A DNA stretch of 31,363 nt, from NCBI GenBank assembly GCA_002428215.1, contig DIUI01000051.1, positions 1-31,363 of the forward strand. Reading direction: 5' to 3'. The notes beneath the pieces are model-generated. The model had not been told where the DNA came from. It saw only the letters and a list, made by a program, of their open reading frames with translations, and ran no database searches. The translations under genes were made by a program, and so were the position numbers. Positions 1 to 7,438 of the stretch are shown here, piece after piece. This DNA is from Prolixibacteraceae bacterium UBA6162 (GTDB lineage Bacteria > Bacteroidota > Bacteroidia > Bacteroidales > Prolixibacteraceae). Each line of letters begins with the position of its first letter. Position 1 is the stretch's first letter.

Positions 1-317
1 CCGATAACGTGATATCGCTCACCCGGAAAACTGTTCCAGATGTCGAACATAGCCTTGTATTTGGGGTCGGGAGTAGCAAAATCACCCAATTCGATAATAA
101 AATCGGGACGGGCAGATTTCATTGACTCTATAAAATGAGTGATTCTGTATTCAGAGTCGTGCATGGTAGGCAGATGCACATCGGTGCAAATACCAAAAGT
201 CACTTTTTGTGAACGTTGTCCAAATGCTGAAAGCACAGGAATAATGACAAGCAACAGACTTACTGAAACCAGAAAAGCCGCAAAGTTGTTTTTTTTGATG
301 TTACGAAAATTACTCAT
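1..317 (-). CDS. Exported metallophosphoesterase, N-terminal part (runs off left edge)
   Basis: Reading the reverse strand from an ATG at 315-317 gives 105 uninterrupted residues to the window edge. Residues about 12-33 are a hydrophobic signal peptide ending near LSAFG. Then comes a calcineurin-like phosphoesterase start: TFGICTDVH (first metal-binding D-x-H, about residues 46-48) and IIELGDF (second metal ligand, Gly-Asp, about 77-78). The fragment stops at YHVIG, just where the family's GNHD motif is expected. The family hydrolyses phosphomono- or phosphodiesters with a two-metal centre, and the signal peptide places this member outside the cytoplasm. It lies 52 bases downstream of the DUF1349 gene on the same strand, so it is probably the third gene of the regulator operon. 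The substrate is unknown. The remaining two-thirds lies outside the window, so I cannot judge whether it is intact. Confidence 0.9.
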   Translation of the reverse strand, partial: MSNFRNIKKNNFAAFLVSVSLLLVIIPVLSAFGQRSQKVTFGICTDVHLPTMHDSEYRITHFIESMKSARPDFIIELGDFATPDPKYKAMFDIWNSFPGERYHVI

Positions 318-369
318 TGGTAAGAAACTATTTTTTGGATAATCCCGGTTGCAAAACCTGCCATGCCAT

Positions 370-969
370 TTAATGAGCACTATAAGGCGGCCAAAGGCAC
401 TGAGAAAGCTCAAAGTCGCTGAATAGAGCCTTAAAGCTACTGTTTCCCGGACTGCAGGCATAAACCCCAACCTTGGGTGCAGAGTTTGCCTCCGACATAT
501 GAAACATGCGCATCTGTGAGTAGGAAGCTCCGTCGGCGGAATACTCCAGCAGAAAATCGTTCGCCAAACGACTGATGCGAAACCATCCAGGAGTGTTAAC
601 ATTGGGAATATCAACCGAAGCCCAGTCGGAATAACCCGACCGGGTTACTACCGAGCCAAGCCGTCCGCAGCTATCGTTTTCAAATTCGACCGATGCCTTT
701 ACCCAGTTAAACTCGTCAGCCATCAAGACAAGACCTGCCTGATCGTATAGGCGATGCGCAGCAGATGCAACGCACACCGAAAAGGTAAAATCGCCTTCTG
801 TATTCATATACCATATCGGAGCATTGGCAATGCTAAAACCATAATAAGTGTTTTGCCAAAGATCGGTTTGGGGCGAAGTGTGCCAGTGAACATCATATTC
901 TCCTGCCTGATAGTTTTGGGGCGCATTGTGCCAGGCAAAAACATGCATGGGCATTTTACCGTATTTCAT
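370..969 (-). CDS. DUF1349 domain protein (concanavalin/laminin-G-like fold)
   Basis: This is a 199-aa protein without signal peptide or membrane segment. I start it at the ATG at 967-969, 14 bases after the AraC stop, because the longer open frame upstream merely overlaps the AraC gene. Residues about 20-195 match DUF1349: HWHTSPQTDLWQNTYYGF near the N-terminus, GLVLMADEFNWVKASVEF in the middle, then LGSVVTRSGYSDWAS, which is characteristic of the family. DUF1349 proteins are jelly-roll folds that are often linked to carbohydrate enzymes as binding or accessory modules; a catalytic role is not established. It is cotranscribed with the regulator and the exported phosphoesterase. A related DUF1349-like module ends the beta-helix protein at 4387-7386, suggesting that both handle the same ligand (inference). 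The name is well supported; the function is unknown. Confidence 0.88.
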   Translation of the reverse strand: MKYGKMPMHVFAWHNAPQNYQAGEYDVHWHTSPQTDLWQNTYYGFSIANAPIWYMNTEGDFTFSVCVASAAHRLYDQAGLVLMADEFNWVKASVEFENDSCGRLGSVVTRSGYSDWASVDIPNVNTPGWFRISRLANDFLLEYSADGASYSQMRMFHMSEANSAPKVGVYACSPGNSSFKALFSDFELSQCLWPPYSAH

Positions 970-983
970 AGCCACAAGAAAGA

Positions 984-1838
984 TTATTTCTTGAAATCCT
1001 TCCGGTATTCCGATGGTGTTTTCTTCATAATCGATTTGAAATAATGGTTGAAATTGGCCAGATTGTTGTATCCGCACTCATAGCAAATCTGGGTTATCTG
1101 CTTATCGGTTTCAGCCAGAAGTTTGGCAGCAATCCCTATCCTGACATTCTTCACATAATCCATAAATGTCTGGTTGGTCTTCTTCTTAAAATAGCGACAG
1201 AACGATCCAGGCTCCATATACACCAGAGCTGAGGCCTCTTTAAGCTTTATATCGGACTGAATATTCTCAAAAACATATTCATAAATTTTGTTGACCTGCT
1301 CACGGTCCTTGTCAAAACTCTTGGGTGCAGATGAGGGTAGTGCCAAAATCTCCCGTTCTTCGATTTGCAACAGCAGGCTAAACACTTTCAGAAGCTCAAT
1401 GTAACGGTTTAACCCATCAAGGTTCGACATTTTCCGCAATACCATTCCCACTTTCTCTGCCTTTTTCCCCTTAAACCAGATTCCGTTATTTGCGCTCTTG
1501 AGGAGATTAACCACCTCTTCCAATTCAGGAATATTGAAAAAATCGGAACCTATTATGTTTTCATAAAAGTGGGTTACAATACATTCGGCCGGTTTGTTAG
1601 GTTTCGATTCCAGCACGTCCCACGAGTGTGGCAGATTAGGACCCAGTAAAACCAAATCTCCCTCGCTGTAGCTTGAGATGTTACTGCCCACAATTCGCTT
1701 GCCGGCTCCGGAAGTTATGAAATTTAGTTCGTAGTTGGAATGCGAGTGGATTTTATGGTTGTTGACATCCATCAGCATTCGGCGGGTAACAAACGAATGC
1801 TTGTGGGATACAAAAATCTTTTCATAGATAATTTGCAT
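984..1838 (-). CDS. AraC-family transcriptional regulator with cupin-like sensor domain
   Basis: This is a 284-aa DNA-binding regulator. I start it at the ATG at 1836-1838; the open frame extends further upstream but only through AT-rich promoter sequence that would add an implausible hydrophobic leader. Residues about 15-75 look like an AraC-type cupin sensor: IHSHSNYELNFITSG, then YSEGDLVLLGPNLPHSW. Residues about 185-284 are a complete double helix-turn-helix domain, with LKEASALVYMEPGSFCRYFKK in helix-turn-helix 1 and ITQICYECGYNNLANFNHYFK in helix-turn-helix 2, ending in TPSEYRKDF. Such regulators bind small effectors, often sugars, and activate adjacent catabolic genes. It is divergent from the aldolase operon that starts at 2025, so the shared 186-base gap is its likely target. 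Many Bacteroidota PULs instead use hybrid two-component systems or SusR; none is seen here. Confidence 0.95.
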   Translation of the reverse strand: MQIIYEKIFVSHKHSFVTRRMLMDVNNHKIHSHSNYELNFITSGAGKRIVGSNISSYSEGDLVLLGPNLPHSWDVLESKPNKPAECIVTHFYENIIGSDFFNIPELEEVVNLLKSANNGIWFKGKKAEKVGMVLRKMSNLDGLNRYIELLKVFSLLLQIEEREILALPSSAPKSFDKDREQVNKIYEYVFENIQSDIKLKEASALVYMEPGSFCRYFKKKTNQTFMDYVKNVRIGIAAKLLAETDKQITQICYECGYNNLANFNHYFKSIMKKTPSEYRKDFKK

Positions 1839-1863
1839 ATTAATCTTTTTTAACCATATACCG

Positions 1864-1871
1864 CAAATATA
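1864..1871 (-). promoter_or_regulatory. Bacteroidota-type -7 promoter box for AraC operon
   Basis: On the minus strand the sequence reads TATATTTG, an exact match to the Bacteroidota primary-sigma -7 consensus TAnnTTTG. It lies 25 bases before the AraC ATG. A TTG triplet sits upstream, but the spacing (15 bases) is shorter than the usual 17-23, so the -33 element is weak or displaced. Confidence 0.5.
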
Positions 1872-1933
1872 GAAATATTTCAATCGCAAAAAGTTAAAAA
1901 ATAATGTAATTAGAACAAGATAAGACAAGCACA

Positions 1934-1952
1934 AAAATGCGAATTGCATTTT
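1934..1952. promoter_or_regulatory. Perfect 7-bp inverted repeat, candidate operator
   Basis: The sequence AAAATGC-GAATT-GCATTTT is a perfect 7+7 inverted repeat with a 5-base spacer. It lies in the middle of the divergent intergenic region, 62 bases upstream of the AraC -7 box and 72 bases before the aldolase ATG. That is a natural position for a shared operator. AraC-family proteins more often use direct half-sites, so another regulator or a chance AT-rich palindrome is possible. Confidence 0.35.
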
Positions 1953-2024
1953 ATTTGTTTTATCGTTCTTTTGGCTAATTCCATAGAATAAAACGATGCA
2001 TTATTGATATTTAAAACCATACGG

Positions 2025-2948
2025 ATGAAGAAGCCTGTGCAGGGAATAATCCCCCCGATAGTTACCCCACTTACCAAAGATAGCAAACTGGACGTTGCCG
2101 GATTGGAAAGACTTGTTGAACATCTTATTTCAGGTGGGGTGCATGGTATTTTTATTTTGGGCACCACCGGTGAGGCTCCCAGTCTTACCTACGAAATGCG
2201 CAAGGAGGTAATCGACAGAGTATGCAGTCAGGTTGCCGGCCGAACCATCGTTATGACCGGCATTACCGACACCTCGTTCGAAGGGTCGTTGCATATTGCA
2301 GAGCATGCTCACAAGGCAGGATGCGATTCTGTTGTAGTAGCCCCACCCTACTATATTCCAATTACACAAAATGAATTGATTATCTATTTTGAGCACCTGA
2401 TTCCGCGCTTGCCTCTGCCTCTTATGCTGTACAATATGCCAGGCTACACCAAACTCCATATGGAGATTGAAACAGTTCAGGCAGCAGCCAATCTGGGAGC
2501 AATTGGGATAAAAGATAGCTCAGGAGACATGCTTTATCTATTCTCATTGATTGATGCTTTCAGGCAAAATCCCGACTTTGCAATCATTTCAGGAACCGAA
2601 CTCTTCATTCCTGAGACCATTATACACGGCGGACATGGAGCTGTTTGCGGAGGAGCTAATCTTTTCCCAAGGCTGTTTGTTGACTATTACGAAGCATCAG
2701 CCAACCGCGATTACGCCACCATTGAGGTATTGCGTCAAAAAGTAATGCACCTGTACAACACCATTTACAATGTAAGCCCAAATGCCTCTAAATATACCAA
2801 AGGCATCAAATGCGCTCTGTCAGTTATGGGGATTTGCAGCGATTATATGGCCATGCCTCTTCAGCGCTACAACGATGCTGAACGTCAGACTATTAGACAG
2901 TATCTCGAAGAAATGAGCGATTATTCAATGGCAGTAGCCAGACATTAG
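2025..2948 (+). CDS. DHDPS/N-acetylneuraminate lyase superfamily aldolase
   Basis: This is a 307-aa cytoplasmic TIM-barrel aldolase. I chose the ATG at 2025; an in-frame TTG at 2004 would add seven residues with no family homology. The family hallmarks are intact: GTTGE (about residues 46-50, binding the pyruvate carboxylate), Tyr136 in YNMPGYT and the Schiff-base Lys163 in GIKDSSGD. Members condense or cleave pyruvate with an aldehyde; they include dihydrodipicolinate synthase, sialic acid lyase and 2-keto-3-deoxy-sugar-acid aldolases. In a glycan-degradation operon, breakdown of a 2-keto-3-deoxy acid or ulosonic acid is more likely than lysine synthesis (inference). It is the first gene of the plus-strand operon, 21 bases before the amidohydrolase. 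The substrate cannot be read from the sequence. Confidence 0.95.
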   Translation: MKKPVQGIIPPIVTPLTKDSKLDVAGLERLVEHLISGGVHGIFILGTTGEAPSLTYEMRKEVIDRVCSQVAGRTIVMTGITDTSFEGSLHIAEHAHKAGCDSVVVAPPYYIPITQNELIIYFEHLIPRLPLPLMLYNMPGYTKLHMEIETVQAAANLGAIGIKDSSGDMLYLFSLIDAFRQNPDFAIISGTELFIPETIIHGGHGAVCGGANLFPRLFVDYYEASANRDYATIEVLRQKVMHLYNTIYNVSPNASKYTKGIKCALSVMGICSDYMAMPLQRYNDAERQTIRQYLEEMSDYSMAVARH

Positions 2949-2969
2949 GTCAAAACAAAATCAACCCGT

Positions 2970-4313
2970 ATGCCCCGGAATCTCATAACCACCTTTTTGA
3001 TTCTGGCTGTTCAGTTCGCACAGGCACAGTTTGCTTTCGTGGGAGCCCCCGCAGAGGGTTATGAACTTAGAATACGGAACCACATCGATACCATCAGGAT
3101 TGTCGATACCCACGAACACATCGGGCCTCAAACCCGGGGTAACAGTATCGACAATCTCGATTTTATGATTTTGCTTCAACAATATGCCGATGACGACATA
3201 AAATCGGCAGGCCTCTCAAAACCGGGTTTTGCGGGTTTGTTCGGCGACTCCCTCACTGCCATAGAAAAATGGCAGATCTTAAAGCCCTATTGGGAAAAAT
3301 CAACCAACACCACATACAACCGGCTGGTGAACTATACCATTCAACAGCTATTTGAAATGGATGGGTTAAGCGACCATACAGTTGAACCACTCTCGGAGCG
3401 CATCAGGGATGCATACCGGTCTGATTGGTATCATAAGGTTATCGCCGAAAAGAGCAACATTGCCTATATCATCAACGATCATCCCAACCGGAAATCAGGA
3501 GATCCTGCAATTTTCAGGTACACAAAACGGTTTGATTACCTGCAACTTGATACACGGCAAAAGATTGAACAACTTGCCATACAACACTCCACAACTATAT
3601 TGTCGCTGGAGGATCTGGAACAAACTTTGAAACGCGATTTTGAACAGGCTCTGGAGGAGGAATTTGTTACCATAAAAACTACTGCTGCCTACTACCGTAC
3701 CCTCTATTTCCACGATGTCGCCAGGGAAGAAGCTGCAAGCGTTTTCAATCTTATCGTGAACAGCAACAATCAGCCGCTCCCCGAGGAGACCACGCGTATA
3801 CTGGCCGACTATATGATGCACAGAATTCTCGATCTGGCATTACAATACAAGAAACCTATTCAAATCCATACCGGCTTGCAGGCTGGCGACGGCAACTATA
3901 TCCAACATTCCAATCCAGTCTTGCTGAGCAATCTTTTTCTTAAATACCGCGATGTAAAATTTCTTCTGATGCATGGAGCCTATCCTTATGGAGGGGAACT
4001 CGCAGTTGTGGCAAAAAATTTCAGAAACGTCTTTTTCGACATAAGTTGGGTCTATACCATCTCTCCTTCCTACAGCGAAAGATATCTTCACGAATGGTTA
4101 GAAACCGTTCCTGCCGGTAAAATAATGGGCTTTGGGGGCGACTACGACCATGTGGAACACATTTACGCCCACTCCCTGTTGGCCCGTGAAATCCTGTCGA
4201 GGGTGCTTATAGATAAAGTTCGCGATCAATACCTTACAGAAGAAGAAGCGGTCAAAATTGCGTCCATGGTGCTCTTCGAAAATGCTGTCGGGATTTTCAA
4301 TCTCGGCGAATAA
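2970..4313 (+). CDS. Exported amidohydrolase-superfamily protein
   Basis: This is a 447-aa TIM-barrel metal hydrolase with an N-terminal signal peptide (residues 1-19, ending AQAQ), so it acts in the periplasm or outside. Metal-site motifs appear in the usual order: VDTHEHIGPQ (His48 and His50), VTIKTTAAYYR (Lys236, at the place of a bridging or active-site lysine), QIHTG (His300), LMHGAYP (His335) and GFGGDYDH (Asp391). The superfamily hydrolyses amides, lactones or esters and includes uronate-isomerase-like branches. The family is clear; the substrate is not. Gene order with two pyruvate-aldolase-type proteins suggests lactone hydrolysis or sugar-acid processing (inference). It sits 21 bases after the aldolase and 73 bases before the chosen start of the beta-helix gene. 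Confidence 0.87.
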   Translation: MPRNLITTFLILAVQFAQAQFAFVGAPAEGYELRIRNHIDTIRIVDTHEHIGPQTRGNSIDNLDFMILLQQYADDDIKSAGLSKPGFAGLFGDSLTAIEKWQILKPYWEKSTNTTYNRLVNYTIQQLFEMDGLSDHTVEPLSERIRDAYRSDWYHKVIAEKSNIAYIINDHPNRKSGDPAIFRYTKRFDYLQLDTRQKIEQLAIQHSTTILSLEDLEQTLKRDFEQALEEEFVTIKTTAAYYRTLYFHDVAREEAASVFNLIVNSNNQPLPEETTRILADYMMHRILDLALQYKKPIQIHTGLQAGDGNYIQHSNPVLLSNLFLKYRDVKFLLMHGAYPYGGELAVVAKNFRNVFFDISWVYTISPSYSERYLHEWLETVPAGKIMGFGGDYDHVEHIYAHSLLAREILSRVLIDKVRDQYLTEEEAVKIASMVLFENAVGIFNLGE

Positions 4314-4386
4314 CCCATAATCTAACCGGATGGATAGTAATGTCCACCGGGATCCTTTTGAACCGGAACCCAATAAACCAAATTCT

Positions 4387-7386
4387 ATGCAACGCAAGTC
4401 TATCAAACAACCTCATGCAAACCGGCACCCTCTCTTTTCAATCTTAGCGGTGTTTTTCATACTTCTTTCATTGCATGGCCATACCCAGACTTCACAACGA
4501 AACGGCAAATTACTGCGGGGTGAATCGTGGGAAAAATTCAGTTATCCCGAATCGGCCGACTTTTATGTGTCGCCACGCGGAAACGACAACTGGTCGGGAA
4601 CGCTCGCAGAGCCCAATTCTGCTGGCAGCGATGGTCCATTTGCCACTATCGAGCGGGCGCAAAAAGCCGTCAGGGAACTTAAAAACGAGGTCTATTTCCC
4701 AAAAGATCCACCGGTCGAAACCCGCTGGATAGGCTCACCTCACCCATTGGGAAGAGGAAAAGACATTTTGGTGTACCTGCGCGAAGGCACGTTCCCGCTC
4801 AGGCAACCCTTGATATTTAACCCTGAAGATGCCGGAGAGCGGGTCGAAACCAACCTTCCAACCGGGGCATTTGAATACCACAAGTTACGTGACCACTACG
4901 TTACTTATGCCAACTATCCGGGCGAAAAAGTCGTTGTTTCCGGAGGAAATCCTGTAACCAACTGGAAACAAAACGGAAGGGTATGGACAGCGCCATTTAA
5001 TGAAACTGAAGCAGAAATGCTGCTCGTGCAGGGGAAAAGGCAAACGCTTGCCCGCACCCCCAATAGTGGGTACTTTGTACCTCCTGCCATCTCCAAGTCT
5101 ACGCAAACCTTGTTCTTTAATCCCAACGAAATCAAACGATGGGCGTCGATGGAAGACAACCGAATCATTATGCTGCTGCGCTGGCATAAGGGTGTGAATT
5201 CCATTACATCGGTCGATGAAAAAACCGGAATGGTTACGCTTGCAAAGGAACAGCCCGGTATTGTGGAGGTACCCCCCCGGTATTATATAGAGAACATTAA
5301 AGAGTTGATGGATGCACCCGGTGAGTGGTACTTCGATAAAAAACGGAGAGAAATCAGCTACATAGCGCCCGAAGGAGTCAATCCTAACCATACTTATGCA
5401 TCGGTTCCCAACCTTAGCAACCTGATAACGGTTTCCGGCAGCAGGGAACGACCCGTGAGAAATCTTCGCATTTATGGAATAACTTTCGAAGGGGCAACCG
5501 CCGAAGGCAGCATCATCGATATTAAGTATGCCCATGCACTGGAACTTTCGGGCAATATTCTTCAGTCGGGCAGCGGCAAAGGCATTGCAGTACACGAGGG
5601 TTGCTACCAGACTAAAATCCTGGAGAACCAGTTCCATACCATTGATGGTAATGCCATTCATATCAAAGGCCCCGACAATCCCCTCGATGGCCGCGATATT
5701 ACGAGAGAGACCCTTGTTTCCCGCAATGAACTGTATGACTGTGGAAGCACCAACATTTATGCAAGTCATTCTCTTATGACCACCATATCAAGAAATTACA
5801 TCACCAAAACACGCGGGCGATACAGCATTGATGTGGGCGGATGGGCCAACCAGGAAGAAGCCATCGATGGTGGATACCTTGTGGAGTACAACCACCTCGA
5901 TGATGTGCAGCAGGATGCCGATGATTCGGGCGCCATCAAAACCGCAGGGCTCAGTTTTAACTCAACGGTACGCCGAAACCTGGTCCACGACGTTAGAGCA
6001 GGATTTTTTAACGACAATGTCGGCTTCTGGTTCGACAATATGTCGTCGGGGTGGACTACCGAAGAGAATATATATTATAACCTGGAGCAAGGTGAAATGA
6101 AGCTTTGTGCAGCCTACATTGAAGACAACCTTTACCAGAACAATTTTGTAATTGAAGCACCTGAAATAAAGCCCGAAAAAATCATTGAAGGAGAGCCGGT
6201 TTTCGAAATGTCGAACCTTCGAATTCAGGGAGGAGGAAGAACCTCCTCCGGAGCTTATGAGGCCGGAAGTTCTTTGCTGATTTCGGCTGAAGTTTCCAAT
6301 ACAGGGTCCACCGGAATCGCACCGGTAATTTTTTACCTCAACGGAAAGATCTATGAATCAAAACCCTTTGCTGTTGTTCGCAACAATAAACGAATTGTTG
6401 AATTTGAGCTCCGGTTGTACGACGCAGGAGAGCATCAGGTAGCCATTGGAACAACCCCTCACCAAACATTGAAGGTTGAAGGTGAGAAACCAGAAGTTGT
6501 GGTAGAGTCATTGCAGCTATCGGCCCATCGAAAACTGGCAGGAGAAAAGAGCATCGTTAGGGGGATTGCCAGAAATCTTACATCCATTGCACAAAGTGTA
6601 CCTATATCAGTTTACCTTAACGGACAGGCAGTTGGCAGCCAGTTGATAACCCTGGAACCCAACGGAATACTTCCGGTTAAGTTCGAAGTAGCAGCACCTG
6701 CCGGCTCACACCTCATCAGAATCAGCAACAGTCAGAGTGCCCAGTTGCAGGTATTTTCGTCTGAAACCCTAAATATTGCAGAAGCTCAAATTCATGAATA
6801 TTGCTCTGCAAAGGCAAAACCCTACGAGATTGAAGCAGATGCCCGGGCAAATAAATTTTCCATTGTTGCTGCCGGATCCGATTTCTTCCATGCCGAAGAC
6901 TCCTACGCTGCGGCTTACCTAAAGGGTATTAAGGGAGACTTTGTGGCTACGGTTACCATTAGCCAATTTGGTGAAAGGACCCACGAATGGTTCAGAGCCG
7001 GACTTTTTGTGCGCAACAATATGGCTGAAAGCTTTGATGTACAGCCGGGTAGCAAAGGATCGGTACTACTGTTTGGAACTCCCGGGAGGGCAGGTATCGA
7101 ATATGATGAGTTTGGAAATGGATGCATGCACAAAGCCAGCAGTCAGAACTTGCCGGAAAACTCTAATACCCCTATCTATCTGAAAATGGTACGCCATGGG
7201 AACAGCTTCAGCGGTTTTATTAGCCTCGATGGTGAAAACTGGATCATTGAACGCTACACACCCGATATCCCGGGTATTGCCGAGGCCATTGACCTTGGAC
7301 TGGCTGCAGGAGCACCCGACCGGAAACCCTATCGGGTTGAGTTTTCAGATTGGAAAGTTGAAGTGGCCATACCCGGAAATGATTAG
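4387..7386 (+). CDS. Large exported parallel beta-helix protein, GH141-like, with CARDB-like and DUF1349-like C-terminal domains
   Basis: I take the ATG at 4387 (999 aa), because it places a hydrophobic signal segment (LFSILAVFFILLSLHG) about 15 residues from the start; an in-frame ATG at 4330 would give an overlong leader. Residues about 55-100 carry FYVSPRGNDNWSGT and GPFATIERAQKAVRELK. These and VYLREGTFPLRQPL, YVTYANYPGEKVVVSGG and LLVQGKRQTLARTPNSGYF match the N-terminal half of GH141-like beta-helix enzymes (known members act on fucosides or xylan). Right-handed beta-helix turns run from about 358 to 570 with N-rich rungs. Two CARDB/Ig-like domains follow (about 607-705 and 705-800), then a DUF1349/laminin-G-like module (about 814-999; MVRHGNSFSGFISLDGENW). 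It is probably a glycoside hydrolase or lyase with carbohydrate-binding appendages; the exact family needs a profile search. Confidence 0.82.
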   Translation: MQRKSIKQPHANRHPLFSILAVFFILLSLHGHTQTSQRNGKLLRGESWEKFSYPESADFYVSPRGNDNWSGTLAEPNSAGSDGPFATIERAQKAVRELKNEVYFPKDPPVETRWIGSPHPLGRGKDILVYLREGTFPLRQPLIFNPEDAGERVETNLPTGAFEYHKLRDHYVTYANYPGEKVVVSGGNPVTNWKQNGRVWTAPFNETEAEMLLVQGKRQTLARTPNSGYFVPPAISKSTQTLFFNPNEIKRWASMEDNRIIMLLRWHKGVNSITSVDEKTGMVTLAKEQPGIVEVPPRYYIENIKELMDAPGEWYFDKKRREISYIAPEGVNPNHTYASVPNLSNLITVSGSRERPVRNLRIYGITFEGATAEGSIIDIKYAHALELSGNILQSGSGKGIAVHEGCYQTKILENQFHTIDGNAIHIKGPDNPLDGRDITRETLVSRNELYDCGSTNIYASHSLMTTISRNYITKTRGRYSIDVGGWANQEEAIDGGYLVEYNHLDDVQQDADDSGAIKTAGLSFNSTVRRNLVHDVRAGFFNDNVGFWFDNMSSGWTTEENIYYNLEQGEMKLCAAYIEDNLYQNNFVIEAPEIKPEKIIEGEPVFEMSNLRIQGGGRTSSGAYEAGSSLLISAEVSNTGSTGIAPVIFYLNGKIYESKPFAVVRNNKRIVEFELRLYDAGEHQVAIGTTPHQTLKVEGEKPEVVVESLQLSAHRKLAGEKSIVRGIARNLTSIAQSVPISVYLNGQAVGSQLITLEPNGILPVKFEVAAPAGSHLIRISNSQSAQLQVFSSETLNIAEAQIHEYCSAKAKPYEIEADARANKFSIVAAGSDFFHAEDSYAAAYLKGIKGDFVATVTISQFGERTHEWFRAGLFVRNNMAESFDVQPGSKGSVLLFGTPGRAGIEYDEFGNGCMHKASSQNLPENSNTPIYLKMVRHGNSFSGFISLDGENWIIERYTPDIPGIAEAIDLGLAAGAPDRKPYRVEFSDWKVEVAIPGND

Positions 7387-7438
7387 AATGGACACAAGTT
7401 GTTCCTAAACCAATTATAAACCTGTTAAATAGGATCGA

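Larger units (their letters stand above)
1839..2024. promoter_or_regulatory. Divergent regulatory region between AraC gene and aldolase operon
   Basis: This is a 186-base AT-rich gap between two divergent starts. It must hold the promoters for the AraC operon (minus) and very probably for the 2025-10740 operon (plus). On the minus strand an exact TAnnTTTG box lies at 1864-1871. An inverted repeat sits at 1934-1952, and a second, weaker pair (ATCGTT at 1962-1967, AACGAT at 1992-1997) lies nearer to the aldolase start. No convincing plus-strand -7/-33 pair was found; TTTATTTG at 1950-1957 matches the -7 consensus imperfectly. Confidence 0.6.

Noticed and set aside
1839..1949. Extended N-terminus of the AraC protein (37 more residues)
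   Set aside because: The extension is hydrophobic, AT-derived, contains the -7 box and is not expected in a cytoplasmic regulator.
2004..2024. TTG start for the aldolase, adding seven residues
   Set aside because: The ATG at 2025 gives the normal family N-terminus; the extension has no homology and lies in promoter sequence.
2025..2948. Lysine-pathway dihydrodipicolinate synthase
   Set aside because: Motifs alone cannot separate it from sugar-acid aldolases, and the operon context is glycan breakdown, so no specific name was given.
4885..5769. A 294-codon open frame on the minus strand within the beta-helix gene
   Set aside because: It is fully antisense to a well-supported gene, has no recognisable motif and an unlikely composition.
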